The notes under the pieces were generated by a model. That model did not search any database. It worked only from the letters and a program-made list of their open reading frames with translations, and was not told where the DNA came from. A stretch of DNA of 64,000 bases from UBA4615 sp964399635 (lineage in GTDB: Bacteria > Pseudomonadota > Gammaproteobacteria > Burkholderiales > Burkholderiaceae_E), in the NCBI GenBank assembly GCA_964399635.1, contig CAYNRU010000014.1, positions 1 through 64,000 on the forward strand, given 5' to 3'. Made by a program: the position numbers and the translations under genes. Position 1 is the first letter of the stretch. Every line of letters starts with the position of its first letter. This document shows, in pieces, positions 1-7,701 of the stretch.

Positions 1-2
1 GT

Positions 3-290
3 GGCGGTGAAGTCGTACTCCCCGATCAGATGCCCGGCCTCATCAAAGGTGTAGAGGTGCGTGCCGGTGGGCACGAGCGCCGTGGGGCCCTGCTTGCTGA
101 CGCGCTGGCCCAGACCGTTGTAGAGGTAGTTCACCTGGTTCGCCCCGATGGTGGCCCGGCTCATCCGCCCGCGGTCGGAGTAGGTGAAGGTCACCGATCC
201 GTTGGAGGTGAGGTTGCCAGCAGCATCGTTATAGGCGTGGGCGGTGGCCCCGATGCGCCGTCCGGCGATGCCGGCGCGGTGCGTCCGCGC
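3..290 (-). pseudogene. RHS/YD-repeat protein fragment, cut by the window edge
   Basis: Read on the minus strand, this frame stays open to the left edge and gives typical RHS core text: NDAAGNLTSNGS, then FTYSDRGRM, NYLYNGLGQRV, and finally FDEAGHLIGEYDF. These are the YD-repeat signatures of RHS/teneurin-like shells that enclose polymorphic toxins. RHS-like sequence begins only at about base 260. There is no ATG upstream of it, and the rhodanese stop codon at 301-303 follows directly, so the fragment has no N-terminus here. It reads as a 5'-truncated relic or the tail of a rearranged RHS locus; the continuation is outside the window. Codon choice looks less GC-biased than in the neighbours, consistent with acquired DNA, but I did not measure it. 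Confidence 0.72.
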
Positions 291-300
291 GTCCTTGCGC

Positions 301-717
301 CTAGAGCTGCTCCCAGGGGAGCCCCGCGAGCCGCCAGCCGCTGACGGTGCCGCGGCGGTAGCGCTCGTCAAGCGGCCCCTCGAAGCCTTCGGTCACGTTG
401 TGCACGCTGGCATAGCCCGCGGCCTCGAGCGCCTCGCCCGCACACACCGAGCGGCGCCCGGAGCGGCAGATGATCACCACCGGCCGGTCCCGGCTGCCCG
501 CGACCCGGCCGACGTCGTCGACGAAGCCGGTGTTGACCTCCAGCCGCAGCTCGTCGGCCCAGCAGATGTTGTGCGGACGCAGGGGCTCTTCGCCCGCGCG
601 CTCGACCAGCGGGTGCCCCACCAGGAAGTACTCGGCCTCGCTGCGGCAGTCGATGAACACCGCCTCGGGGTGAGCGAGCAGGTAGTCGTAGGCTTGGCGC
701 GGGGTCAGATGGTTCAT
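301..717 (-). CDS. rhodanese-like domain protein
   Basis: A 138-residue single-domain rhodanese (sulfurtransferase fold). The active-site loop CRSGRRS carries the catalytic cysteine, and FIDCRSEAEY is the usual N-terminal element. Small cytosolic rhodaneses of this kind carry persulfide sulfur; the acceptor cannot be told. I start at the ATG at 717 rather than an in-frame ATG 36 bases upstream, because the domain starts right after it. There is no Shine-Dalgarno sequence, but TATCCT sits exactly six bases before the ATG, suggesting a promoter and leaderless mRNA. It lies downstream of the pca operon in the same direction, separated from the HAD gene by 72 bases. Confidence 0.85.
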   Translation of the reverse strand: MNHLTPRQAYDYLLAHPEAVFIDCRSEAEYFLVGHPLVERAGEEPLRPHNICWADELRLEVNTGFVDDVGRVAGSRDRPVVIICRSGRRSVCAGEALEAAGYASVHNVTEGFEGPLDERYRRGTVSGWRLAGLPWEQL

Positions 718-729
718 CGGCGAAGGATA
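718..729 (-). promoter_or_regulatory. -10-like hexamer abutting the rhodanese start
   Basis: On the minus strand TATCCT occupies 729-724, followed by six bases and then the ATG at 717. A TTGCGT lies 18 bases upstream of it as a poor -35. Transcription would begin at or next to the A of the ATG. The same geometry recurs at five other genes in this window. Confidence 0.4.
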
Positions 730-789
730 TGACAGCGGCGCCGGCGCACGCAAAGCGCCCCGCGCGCCCGGCGGACGGGTCCCCGGGCC

Positions 790-1431
790 TCAGCCCAGCT
801 CGAACCCCACCCACGCCTGCAGCATGGCCAGCGCCGGCCCGGGCTCGCCGACCTTGATGGTGCGCATGCCGAGGTCGCGCGCGGGCTTGAGGTTGATGCC
901 CAGGTCGTCGAGGTACACGCAGCGCGCCGGATCGACGCCCAGCGCCTCGGTCATCATCAGGTAGATCCGGGGGTCGGGCTTGCGCACGCCGGCCTTCGCG
1001 CTCTCGATCACGTGATGGAACAGGCCCATGATCTCGGCCTTGTAGAGCCCGCCCATCGGGCTGATGCCCATCGCGGTGAAGTTGTTGGTGATGCAGCCGG
1101 TCTTCAGGCGCGCGCCGATCCGGCGCAGCGCCTCGACCATCCGGGGCCGGATCTCGCCGGCCAGCAGCGGCAGCACGTCGGCACCGCGCACCTCGTGGCC
1201 GAGCGCGCGGCTCTCCCGCGCGAACGCCTCGTCGAAGGCCGCGAGGTCGAGCTCGCTGCGCTCGAGCCGCGCCCACGCGTTCTCGTGCGGATTGGTCGCG
1301 TTCACCGTGCGCAGGAAGTCGGCCGGCAGGCCGTGCAGCGCCTCGAACCGCGAGAAGGCCTCGAAGGGGCTCGACGAGATCACGCCGCCGAAATCCCAGA
1401 TCACCGCGTCGACCTGGGCGGCGGCGCTCAT
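790..1431 (-). CDS. HAD-family phosphatase, sEH/ACAD10-like subgroup
   Basis: A 213-residue HAD-superfamily hydrolase. Motif I is WDFGGVI around Asp13: the nucleophile is present, but the second aspartate of the common DxD is a glycine, as in the phosphatase domains of soluble epoxide hydrolase and ACAD10. Motif III is RKPDPRIY and motif IV is YLDDLGINLKPA, so the active site otherwise looks complete. Its ATG overlaps the stop codon of the preceding monooxygenase by four bases (ATGA), so the two are translationally coupled. Placement in the pca operon suggests removal of phosphate or an acyl group from a pathway by-product, but the substrate is unknown. Confidence 0.85.
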   Translation of the reverse strand: MSAAAQVDAVIWDFGGVISSSPFEAFSRFEALHGLPADFLRTVNATNPHENAWARLERSELDLAAFDEAFARESRALGHEVRGADVLPLLAGEIRPRMVEALRRIGARLKTGCITNNFTAMGISPMGGLYKAEIMGLFHHVIESAKAGVRKPDPRIYLMMTEALGVDPARCVYLDDLGINLKPARDLGMRTIKVGEPGPALAMLQAWVGFELG

Positions 1432-2735
1432 CGGTTCACCTGCGCATGCGCAAACCCTGCGAGCTGCTTGTAGCGGGCCGAGATCGCCTCGAGCTCCTCG
1501 CGCGGGATCACGTCGTGGATATGCCCGAAGCCCTGCGGCGCGCGTTCCTCGGCGATCTGCATCACCTGGTCGGGGCCGTTCTGGCGGTTAGACAGAACGA
1601 TCCGGCCGGTGGTCTCGCGGCGTGCCGACTCGTAGTCCGCGAACGCGGCGGCCGGGTCGGTCGCGCCACGCCCGAAGCCCGCCCGCGCCATCGCCTGCGC
1701 CAGCGCCTGCGCGTCGAGGATCGCCTGCGACGCGCCGTTGCTGCCGATCGGGTACATCGGGTGCGCCGCGTCGCCGAGCAGCGTGAGCCGGCCGTGCGCC
1801 CAGTGCGGCAGCGGATCGCGATCGACCATCGGGAACTCGAAGATCGCGTCGGCGCCGTCGATCAGCGCGGGGATGTCGAGCCAGTCGAAACGCCATCCGG
1901 CGAAGGGCTCGCGGAACACGCTGCGGTCGACCCGCTTGTTCCAGTCCTCGCGCGACGGCGTCGTGCCCTGCGGCATGGTCAGCTCGGCGATCCAGTTGAT
2001 CGTCTGCAGGCCGTCGGCGTCCGGCGCGCGCTGGATCGGGTAGCAGACGAACTTCTGGTTCTGGTGGCCGGCCTGGATCATCGAGCGGCCGGTCAGGAAG
2101 GGCCTGGCGCGGGTCGTCGCGCGCCACAGCATCCGGCCGGAGAAGCGGGCCGGCCCCTCGTCGGGAAAGAACGCGCGGCGCACCATCGAGTGGATGCCGT
2201 CGGCGCCGATCACCGCGCGCGCCCGCACCGGCGCGCGCGGATGGCCGGCCCGGTCCACGAAGTGCAGCAGTACGTGGTCGCCGCGGTCCTCGAAGCGCGC
2301 GAGCGCGTGCGAGCGCCGAACGCCGTGCTCGGGCAGCCGGGTACGCGCCGCGGCGAGCAGCAGCATCTGCAGCTCGCCGCGGTGGATCGAGAACTGCGGA
2401 TACGCATAGCCGGCCGCGACCCCGCGCGGCTCCGACCAGATCGGCTGGCCGTGCTTGTTGTAGAAGGCGAGTTCGGCGGTCTCGACCGCGATCTCGGCGA
2501 GCCGGGGCGACAGGCCGAGGTCCGCCAGCACCCGCACCGAGTGGGGCAGCAGGTTGATGCCCACGCCCAGCGCTCGCACCTCGTCGACCGCCTCGAAGAC
2601 CGTCACGCCGATGCCCGCCTCGTGCAGCGCGAGCGCCGCGGTCAGCCCGCCGATGCCCCCGCCCACGATCGCAACGTCGATGATGCCGCCGTCGGGGTCG
2701 GTGCGCATGCTGCGGGTGTCGTTCCTTGCGTCCAT
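1428..2735 (-). CDS. FAD-dependent monooxygenase, PhzS-like
   Basis: A 435-residue class A flavoprotein hydroxylase. The dinucleotide-binding GGGIGG is at residues 25-30. The GADGIHSMVR segment is the DG motif, and LLGDAAHPMYPIGSNGASQ is the GD/FAD-ribityl motif. The spacing, and segments such as GVGINLLPHS and SIHRGELQMLLL, match the family of PhzS, the enzyme that makes pyocyanin by decarboxylative hydroxylation, more closely than PobA. The chosen ATG follows AGGAG nine bases upstream. It lies 50 bases after pcaL and is coupled to the HAD gene. The substrate is probably an aromatic carboxylate feeding or draining the beta-ketoadipate route; that is inference from context. Confidence 0.85.
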   Translation of the reverse strand: MDARNDTRSMRTDPDGGIIDVAIVGGGIGGLTAALALHEAGIGVTVFEAVDEVRALGVGINLLPHSVRVLADLGLSPRLAEIAVETAELAFYNKHGQPIWSEPRGVAAGYAYPQFSIHRGELQMLLLAAARTRLPEHGVRRSHALARFEDRGDHVLLHFVDRAGHPRAPVRARAVIGADGIHSMVRRAFFPDEGPARFSGRMLWRATTRARPFLTGRSMIQAGHQNQKFVCYPIQRAPDADGLQTINWIAELTMPQGTTPSREDWNKRVDRSVFREPFAGWRFDWLDIPALIDGADAIFEFPMVDRDPLPHWAHGRLTLLGDAAHPMYPIGSNGASQAILDAQALAQAMARAGFGRGATDPAAAFADYESARRETTGRIVLSNRQNGPDQVMQIAEERAPQGFGHIHDVIPREELEAISARYKQLAGFAHAQVNR

Positions 2736-2785
2736 GTCCTCGAGCTCCTGCCAGTGGCGTTCGTCGTTGCGGCCGGGGCGGCGTG

Positions 2786-4045
2786 TCAGGCGCCGCGCGC
2801 CCGCTCGCGCTCGGCGAGCAGCTCCGAGGCGTGCTTGAAGCCGGAGACCGACACCGGCACGCCGGCGTAGATGGCCGCCTGCTGCAGCAGCTCCTTGAGC
2901 TCGGTGGGCGACAGCTCGCGGTCCAGCCCGGCCTTGGCATGCAGCCTGAACTCCTCCCAGCGCGCCAGCGACGCGGTGATCGCGAGCACGATCAGGCGCC
3001 GCGTGCGGTCGTCGAACACCGGGCGCGTCCAGATGTCCTGCCAGGCCCAGCGAGTGATCATGTTCTGGAACTCGGCGGTGAACGGGTCGGCGCTCTCGAC
3101 GCGGGCGGTCACATACGCTTCGCCGAGCGCCTGCTTGCGCCGGGCGATGCCGCGCTGGTACTGCCCGGCCAGCGTCGCATCGGCGCTCACGCCGGTGACC
3201 GGCGCGGCGCCCGCCGGCAGCGCGCCGCTCGCCGGGTGCGCGCCCGGCGCCGGCTCGGCCTGCGTGCGCTGGGGCTCGAGCGCGGCCATCAGCATCGCGA
3301 CGAAGGCGGGCGGATCCTCGGAGTGCGGGATGTGCGCGCAGTCGAGTTCGACGATGCGCGCGCCGGGGATCGCCGCGGCGATCGCGGCGCCGAGCGCCGG
3401 CGGCGTGGAGAGGTCGTGGCGGCCGACGACGACCGTGGTCGGCACGGTCACTCGGGGCAGCTGCGCGAGCAGGTCGTGGTCGCGGACCGCGGCGCAGCAG
3501 CCGGTGTAGCCTGTCGGGTCGAGCGCGAGCAGGGTCTGGGCCACCGAGTGCAGGTGGGCGGTGCCGCGGGCGCGGAACCGGTCGGTGAAGAAGCGCCCGA
3601 GCACGGTGTCGAGCACCCCGGCCATGCCGTGAGCCCGGACCGCAGCGATCCGCGCGGCCTGGGGGGCGGGGTCGGCGCGGCCGGTGGTGTTGCACAGCAC
3701 GAGGCGGCGCAGCCGGTCGCCCGCGTGCGCGCCGATCCACTGGCCGATCATGCCGCCGAGCGAGATGCCGCAGTAGTCGAAGCGCGCCGCGCCGGCCGCG
3801 TCGGCCACCGCGAGCACGTCGCGCGCAAGCAGCGCCACGTCGTACTCGCCCCCCGGCGCGTCGGACGCGCCGTGACCGCGCATGTCCATCCGGATCACCC
3901 GGAAGAAGTCGGCCAGCCGCGGCATCACCGGGTCCCACAGGCAGTGGTCGGTGCCGAGCGAGTTGCCCAGCACGAGCGTCGGCAGCGCGGGATCGCCGTC
4001 CGCGCGCCAGTAGAGTCGGGCGCCGGCATGGGTGACGAAGGGCAT
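2786..4045 (-). CDS. pcaL: fused 3-oxoadipate enol-lactonase / 4-carboxymuconolactone decarboxylase
   Basis: A 419-residue two-domain protein for two consecutive steps of protocatechuate degradation. Residues 1 to about 255 are an alpha/beta hydrolase (PcaD) with nucleophile motif GISLGG (Ser95), a downstream GRHDLS acid region and an AHIPHSEDP histidine region. Residues from about 295 to the end are a carboxymuconolactone decarboxylase domain (PcaC) with LHAKAGL and GVPVSVSGFKHA segments. An Ala/Pro-rich linker of about 35 residues joins them. The fusion is known in several bacteria as PcaL. It lies between pcaB (79 bases upstream) and the monooxygenase. A GAGG stands before the ATG. Confidence 0.92.
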   Translation of the reverse strand: MPFVTHAGARLYWRADGDPALPTLVLGNSLGTDHCLWDPVMPRLADFFRVIRMDMRGHGASDAPGGEYDVALLARDVLAVADAAGAARFDYCGISLGGMIGQWIGAHAGDRLRRLVLCNTTGRADPAPQAARIAAVRAHGMAGVLDTVLGRFFTDRFRARGTAHLHSVAQTLLALDPTGYTGCCAAVRDHDLLAQLPRVTVPTTVVVGRHDLSTPPALGAAIAAAIPGARIVELDCAHIPHSEDPPAFVAMLMAALEPQRTQAEPAPGAHPASGALPAGAAPVTGVSADATLAGQYQRGIARRKQALGEAYVTARVESADPFTAEFQNMITRWAWQDIWTRPVFDDRTRRLIVLAITASLARWEEFRLHAKAGLDRELSPTELKELLQQAAIYAGVPVSVSGFKHASELLAERERARGA

Positions 4046-4124
4046 CGGGGAACCTCGATTCGGTCGGGCAGCGGGTCGTTGTGGTGCGGGCGGGGAAGGG
4101 ATCCGCCGCGACAGGCGGATTATC

Positions 4125-5504
4125 TCAGGACGCGCGCCAGGCCCGCAGCGTTCGGTCGATCATGGCGTCGGCGTCGCCCCGCTGGCGCAGCGGATCGAAG
4201 AGCCGGGCGACGGTGCCGGGCGGCAGCAGCGCGCCCAGCGCCGCGTCGCCGGCGGCCGCCGCCGCCAGTGCCTCGCGCAGGGGCACGCCGGCGTCGATCG
4301 CGGCGGCGCAGGTGCGCTCCATCAGCGCCTGCGCCGCGGGCTTGCCGAGCGTCCGCCCCAGCTCGACGGTGATCGCCTCGGCGAACACGAAGCCCTGCGT
4401 GCGGTCCAGGTTGTCGCGCATCGCCGCAGGGTCGACGCGCAGGCCGGCGAGCGCCTCGCCGATCGCCTCGGTGGCGCTGCCCGCGCACTCGAACAGCGCG
4501 CCGAGCGTCCACCAGTCGGCCTGCCAGGTCCCGAGCCCGCGCTCGTGCTCGCCGGCCTGCTGCGCGAGCAGCGTCGCGGCCAGCCCCGGGGCGCGCAGCC
4601 CCGCCTGCAGCGCGAGCATCGCGGCCACCGGGTTGCGCTTGTGTGGCATCGCCGAGGAGCCGCCGCGGCCCGCGCCCGCGGGCTCGAAGGCCTCGCCGAC
4701 CTCGCCCTGCATCAGCAGGGACAGGTCGCGGCCGATCCGCGCCATCGCGCCCGCCGCGAGCGCGAGCTCCGCCCCCAGCCGCGCAATCCGCTCGCGGCTG
4801 CCGTGCCAGCTGATCTCCGGGTCGGCCAGGCCGAGCCGCGCGGCGAGTGCCGCGGCCACGGCGTCGCCCGCCCCGTCCAGCGCGGCGCGCGTGCCTGCCG
4901 CCCCGCCCAGCTGCAGCGCGCGTGCGTCCTCGAGCGCGCTGCCCAACCGGGCGCGCAGGCGCGGCAGCGGTGCCAGCCAGCAGGCGGCCTTCCAGCCGAA
5001 CGGCACCGGGGTGGCGGGCTGCAGCAGCGTGCGCCCGGTCATCATCGTGCCCCGGTGCGCGTCGGCGAGCGCCGCGAGCAGGTCGCCGGCGCGGGTCAGC
5101 TGGGCCTGCAGCGCGGCGCCCGCAGCGCCCGCCTGCAGCGCGAGCGCCGTGTCGATCACGTCCTGGCTGGTCGCACCCATGTGCACCCAGCGCGCGGCCT
5201 GCGGATCGCGTGCGGCAACCGCGTCGGTCAGCGCCCGCACGAACGGGATCGCGAGCGTGCCGGCGCGGCGCGCGGCCGGCGCCAGCAGGGCGGCGTCGAA
5301 GGCGGGCAGGCCATCGGCCGGCGCCCCGACCCGGGCGCAGACCGCCGCGATGGTCTCGGCGGCCTGGCGCGGCACCAGTCCCGCGTCGGCCTGCGCGGCG
5401 GCCAGGCCCGCCTCGAATCGGGCCATCGCCGACAGCAGCGCCGCGTCGCCGAAGTGCCGCGATACGGGGTCGCTCGCGAAGATGCCGCGCAGTGCGTCGG
5501 TCAT
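4125..5504 (-). CDS. pcaB: 3-carboxy-cis,cis-muconate cycloisomerase
   Basis: A 459-residue member of the fumarase/aspartase superfamily. The signature GGSSAMPHKRNP is at residues 281-292 and the GATSQD substrate loop at 110-115. It converts 3-carboxy-cis,cis-muconate to 4-carboxymuconolactone, the substrate of the downstream PcaL, in the protocatechuate branch. I chose the ATG at 5504 because the family N-terminus begins there; a longer in-frame reading upstream is low-complexity. No Shine-Dalgarno sequence is visible. It is the first gene of the minus-strand pca operon. The dioxygenase genes pcaGH and the later pcaIJ and pcaF are not adjacent. Confidence 0.93.
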   Translation of the reverse strand: MTDALRGIFASDPVSRHFGDAALLSAMARFEAGLAAAQADAGLVPRQAAETIAAVCARVGAPADGLPAFDAALLAPAARRAGTLAIPFVRALTDAVAARDPQAARWVHMGATSQDVIDTALALQAGAAGAALQAQLTRAGDLLAALADAHRGTMMTGRTLLQPATPVPFGWKAACWLAPLPRLRARLGSALEDARALQLGGAAGTRAALDGAGDAVAAALAARLGLADPEISWHGSRERIARLGAELALAAGAMARIGRDLSLLMQGEVGEAFEPAGAGRGGSSAMPHKRNPVAAMLALQAGLRAPGLAATLLAQQAGEHERGLGTWQADWWTLGALFECAGSATEAIGEALAGLRVDPAAMRDNLDRTQGFVFAEAITVELGRTLGKPAAQALMERTCAAAIDAGVPLREALAAAAAGDAALGALLPPGTVARLFDPLRQRGDADAMIDRTLRAWRAS

Positions 5505-5744
5505 GGGCGTGGCGGGGCGGGAGGGCCGTCGGGTGGTGGGCGGGCGGGCGCATCCGCCCGTCCGCCCGGGGCGCTGAATCATCGCGCCGCCCGGGCCGCG
5601 GCGCAAGCCGCCGCGCCGCGCCGCGCTAGAGTTCGCCACCGTCTCCCGGACGACGCGGTCCGCCGCGCGCGCCGCAGACCCGCTCCCGGGCGGCGGCCCC
5701 CGACCGCGACCGACCCTTCGTCCGAACGCCTGCCGCGCCACGCA

Positions 5745-5936
5745 ATGCCCGCGATCGTCTTCGTGCTGCCCGACGGCAGCGAGCGCACCGCCACCGGCAC
5801 CAGCGTGATGCTGGCCGCCGTGCGCCACGACCCGCCCGGGTTCGCCGACGCCGAGCGGCGCCCCACCAGCCGCCTCGGCTGTCAGATCGCGGTCGACGCC
5901 GCGCCCGGGCGCCGCGCCGTGACCGTTTCGGTGTAG
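5745..5936 (+). pseudogene. relic of an adrenodoxin-type 2Fe-2S ferredoxin lacking its cluster loop
   Basis: This 63-residue frame starts MPAIVFVLPDGSER and continues GTSVMLAAVRHDPPG, the N-terminal half of an ISC-type (adrenodoxin-like) ferredoxin. It then jumps to RRPTSRLGCQIAVD and VTVSV, the C-terminal strand with the fourth ligand cysteine (Cys46). The stretch that should carry the first three ligands and the acidic region, about 40 residues, is missing in frame. It could not bind a 2Fe-2S cluster. No Shine-Dalgarno sequence precedes the ATG. It sits in the divergent region between pcaB and the TRAP operon. I call it a deletion pseudogene, though the frame is still open. Confidence 0.7.
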
Positions 5937-5947
5937 GCTTTCGCACC

Positions 5948-5953
5948 TAATTT
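5948..5953 (+). promoter_or_regulatory. possible -10 of the TRAP operon
   Basis: TAATTT lies in a short AT-rich stretch in otherwise GC-rich DNA, 60 bases before dctP. A weak TTTCGG is 16 bases upstream, at the end of the ferredoxin relic. This is position and composition only. Confidence 0.25.
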
Positions 5954-6013
5954 TCAATCCCGGCCGCCGGGCCCGCCGCGGCCCCGCACCGACGACACGC
6001 AGGAGACCGCCCC

Positions 6014-7048
6014 ATGACACTCCGTTCGATCGCCCTCGCTGCCGCACTGTCGCTCGGCCTGATCGCCGGCGCGCAGGCGCAGCAGACCGTCACGCTGAAG
6101 TTCCACACCTTCATGGCACCGCAGTCCAACGTCTGGCGCTCGATGCTGCTGCCGTGGATGGAGAAGGTCGAGAAGGACTCGGGCGGGCGGATCGTCTTCG
6201 AGAAGTACCCGGCGATGACGCTCGGCGGCACGCCGCTGCAGCTCTACGACCAGGCGCGCGACGGCGTGGTCGACGTGGTCTGGACGCTCGCCGGCAACAC
6301 GCCCGGGCGCTTCCCGCGGGTCGAGGTCTTCGAGTTGCCGTTCATGATGACCAGCGCCGAGGCGACCTCGCGTGCCTACTGGGAGTACACCCAGACCTGC
6401 GCGTCCGGCGAGTTCAAGGACACCCAGCTGATCGCGGTCAACGTGCACGGGCCGGGCATGTTCCACTCGCGCGAGAAGCCGATCCGCAACGCCGCCGACC
6501 TCAAGGGCATGAAAGTCCGCGGCCCGACGCGCACCATCACCAAGATGCTCGGTGCGCTGGGCGCCACGCCGGTGGGCATGCCCCTGCCGCAGATCCCGGA
6601 CGCCTTGTCCAAGGGCGTGGTCGACGCGGTCGTCGTGCCCTGGGAGGTCACCACCGCCGTGAAGGTCGACGAGCTCGCCAAGCATCACGCCGAGTTCGAT
6701 CCCAAGGCGGGCGGCCTGTACACCGTGGCCTTCGTGGTCGCGATGAACAAGGCCAAGTACGACTCGCTGCCGCCCGACCTCAAGAAGATCATCGACCAGA
6801 ACTCCGGCATGGAGGCCTCGGCGGCGCTCGGGCGCAACCAGCAGGCCGGCGACGCGCCGGCCCGCAAGATCGCCGCCGAGGAGCGCAAGAACACCATCGT
6901 CACCATCGCCGGCGCAGACCTCGAGGGTTTCCGCAAGGCCGCCGACCTGGTCGACGACGACTGGCGCAAGGACATGGACAAACGCGGCTTCAACGGCCAG
7001 CAGCTCTTCGACTGCGCCAAGGGGCTGATCCAGAAACACTCGAAGTGA
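6014..7048 (+). CDS. dctP: TRAP transporter solute-binding protein, DctP family
   Basis: A 344-residue periplasmic receptor. A Sec signal peptide ends near residue 22 (AGAQAQ). The mature part shows DctP-family segments: a VTLKFHTFMAP start, the RGPTRTITKMLGALGATPVGMP segment (around the conserved arginine that usually binds the substrate carboxylate), and VPWEV. It should capture an organic acid and pass it to the DctQM membrane pair encoded next. AGGAG precedes the ATG. The substrate is unknown; the downstream D-2-hydroxyacid dehydrogenase and divergent pca operon hint at a hydroxy or aromatic acid. It is the first gene of a four-gene run. Confidence 0.93.
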   Translation: MTLRSIALAAALSLGLIAGAQAQQTVTLKFHTFMAPQSNVWRSMLLPWMEKVEKDSGGRIVFEKYPAMTLGGTPLQLYDQARDGVVDVVWTLAGNTPGRFPRVEVFELPFMMTSAEATSRAYWEYTQTCASGEFKDTQLIAVNVHGPGMFHSREKPIRNAADLKGMKVRGPTRTITKMLGALGATPVGMPLPQIPDALSKGVVDAVVVPWEVTTAVKVDELAKHHAEFDPKAGGLYTVAFVVAMNKAKYDSLPPDLKKIIDQNSGMEASAALGRNQQAGDAPARKIAAEERKNTIVTIAGADLEGFRKAADLVDDDWRKDMDKRGFNGQQLFDCAKGLIQKHSK

Positions 7049-7145
7049 GCCCCGGCCGGGCGTTGCCCGGCAGGACCCTCGAGGCGCCCGGGTGCGGCAG
7101 GTCCGACCCGGGCGCTTCGTCGATGCGGCCAGGCAAGGTGGCACG

Positions 7146-7661
7146 ATGACCTACGGCGATCCGGTGGGACGCCTCCTCGAGCGGATGGCCAAGCTGCTGG
7201 CCGTGTTCGGCGGGCTGATCCTGACCGCCCTGACGATCATGTCGATCTACAGCGTGGTGATGCGCAACCTCGTCGGCGCCCCCATCCAGGGCGACTTCGA
7301 GCTGGTGCAGATGGGCTGCGCGATATCGGTGGCGGCGTTCCTGCCGTTCACGCAGCTGCGCGACGGCAACATCTTCGTGGACTTCTTCACGACGCGCGCC
7401 TCCGCCCGCAGCAAGGCGAGGCTCGACGGCTTTGGCTCGCTGCTGGTGGCGCTGGCGCTGGGCCTGATCGCCTGGCGCACCGGCGTGGGCGCCTCGGACG
7501 CGCTGCGCACCGACGAGACCACGATGATCATGGGGCTGCCGGTGTGGTGGGGCTACGCGCTGATGGCGCCGTCGCTGGGCGTGGCATCGGCCGCGGCGCT
7601 CTACAGCGCGTGGCGCCACTGGGCGCTGAACGAGGTGGCCGAGCCGGAGGAGCGCTCGTGA
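7146..7661 (+). CDS. dctQ: TRAP transporter small permease, DctQ family
   Basis: A 171-residue integral membrane protein with four hydrophobic segments, the normal DctQ architecture. The family's GAPIQGDFELVQMG stretch is clear, and an acidic residue within this second helix region is typical. It is the small membrane subunit that joins DctM in Na+-driven uptake. I start at 7146, where AAGGTGG precedes the ATG, not at an in-frame ATG 54 bases upstream that adds a charged leader. It lies 97 bases after dctP and 40 before dctM. Confidence 0.9.
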   Translation: MTYGDPVGRLLERMAKLLAVFGGLILTALTIMSIYSVVMRNLVGAPIQGDFELVQMGCAISVAAFLPFTQLRDGNIFVDFFTTRASARSKARLDGFGSLLVALALGLIAWRTGVGASDALRTDETTMIMGLPVWWGYALMAPSLGVASAAALYSAWRHWALNEVAEPEERS

Positions 7662-7701
7662 GCCTGCCACGCGGGGCCGCGCACGCCGCGCCGCGAGCGT
7701 C

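Noticed and set aside
1428..3938. An 836-codon minus-strand frame covering monooxygenase and upstream DNA
   Set aside because: Only its last 435 codons are a protein; the first part is an arginine-rich alternative-frame reading of pcaL.
5626..5946. A 106-codon minus-strand frame in the pcaB-dctP gap
   Set aside because: Almost only Arg/Ala/Gly. The opposite strand carries recognisable ferredoxin sequence.
7092..7145. Upstream ATG as dctQ start
   Set aside because: It adds a charged leader in front of the first helix; the later ATG has the ribosome-binding site.
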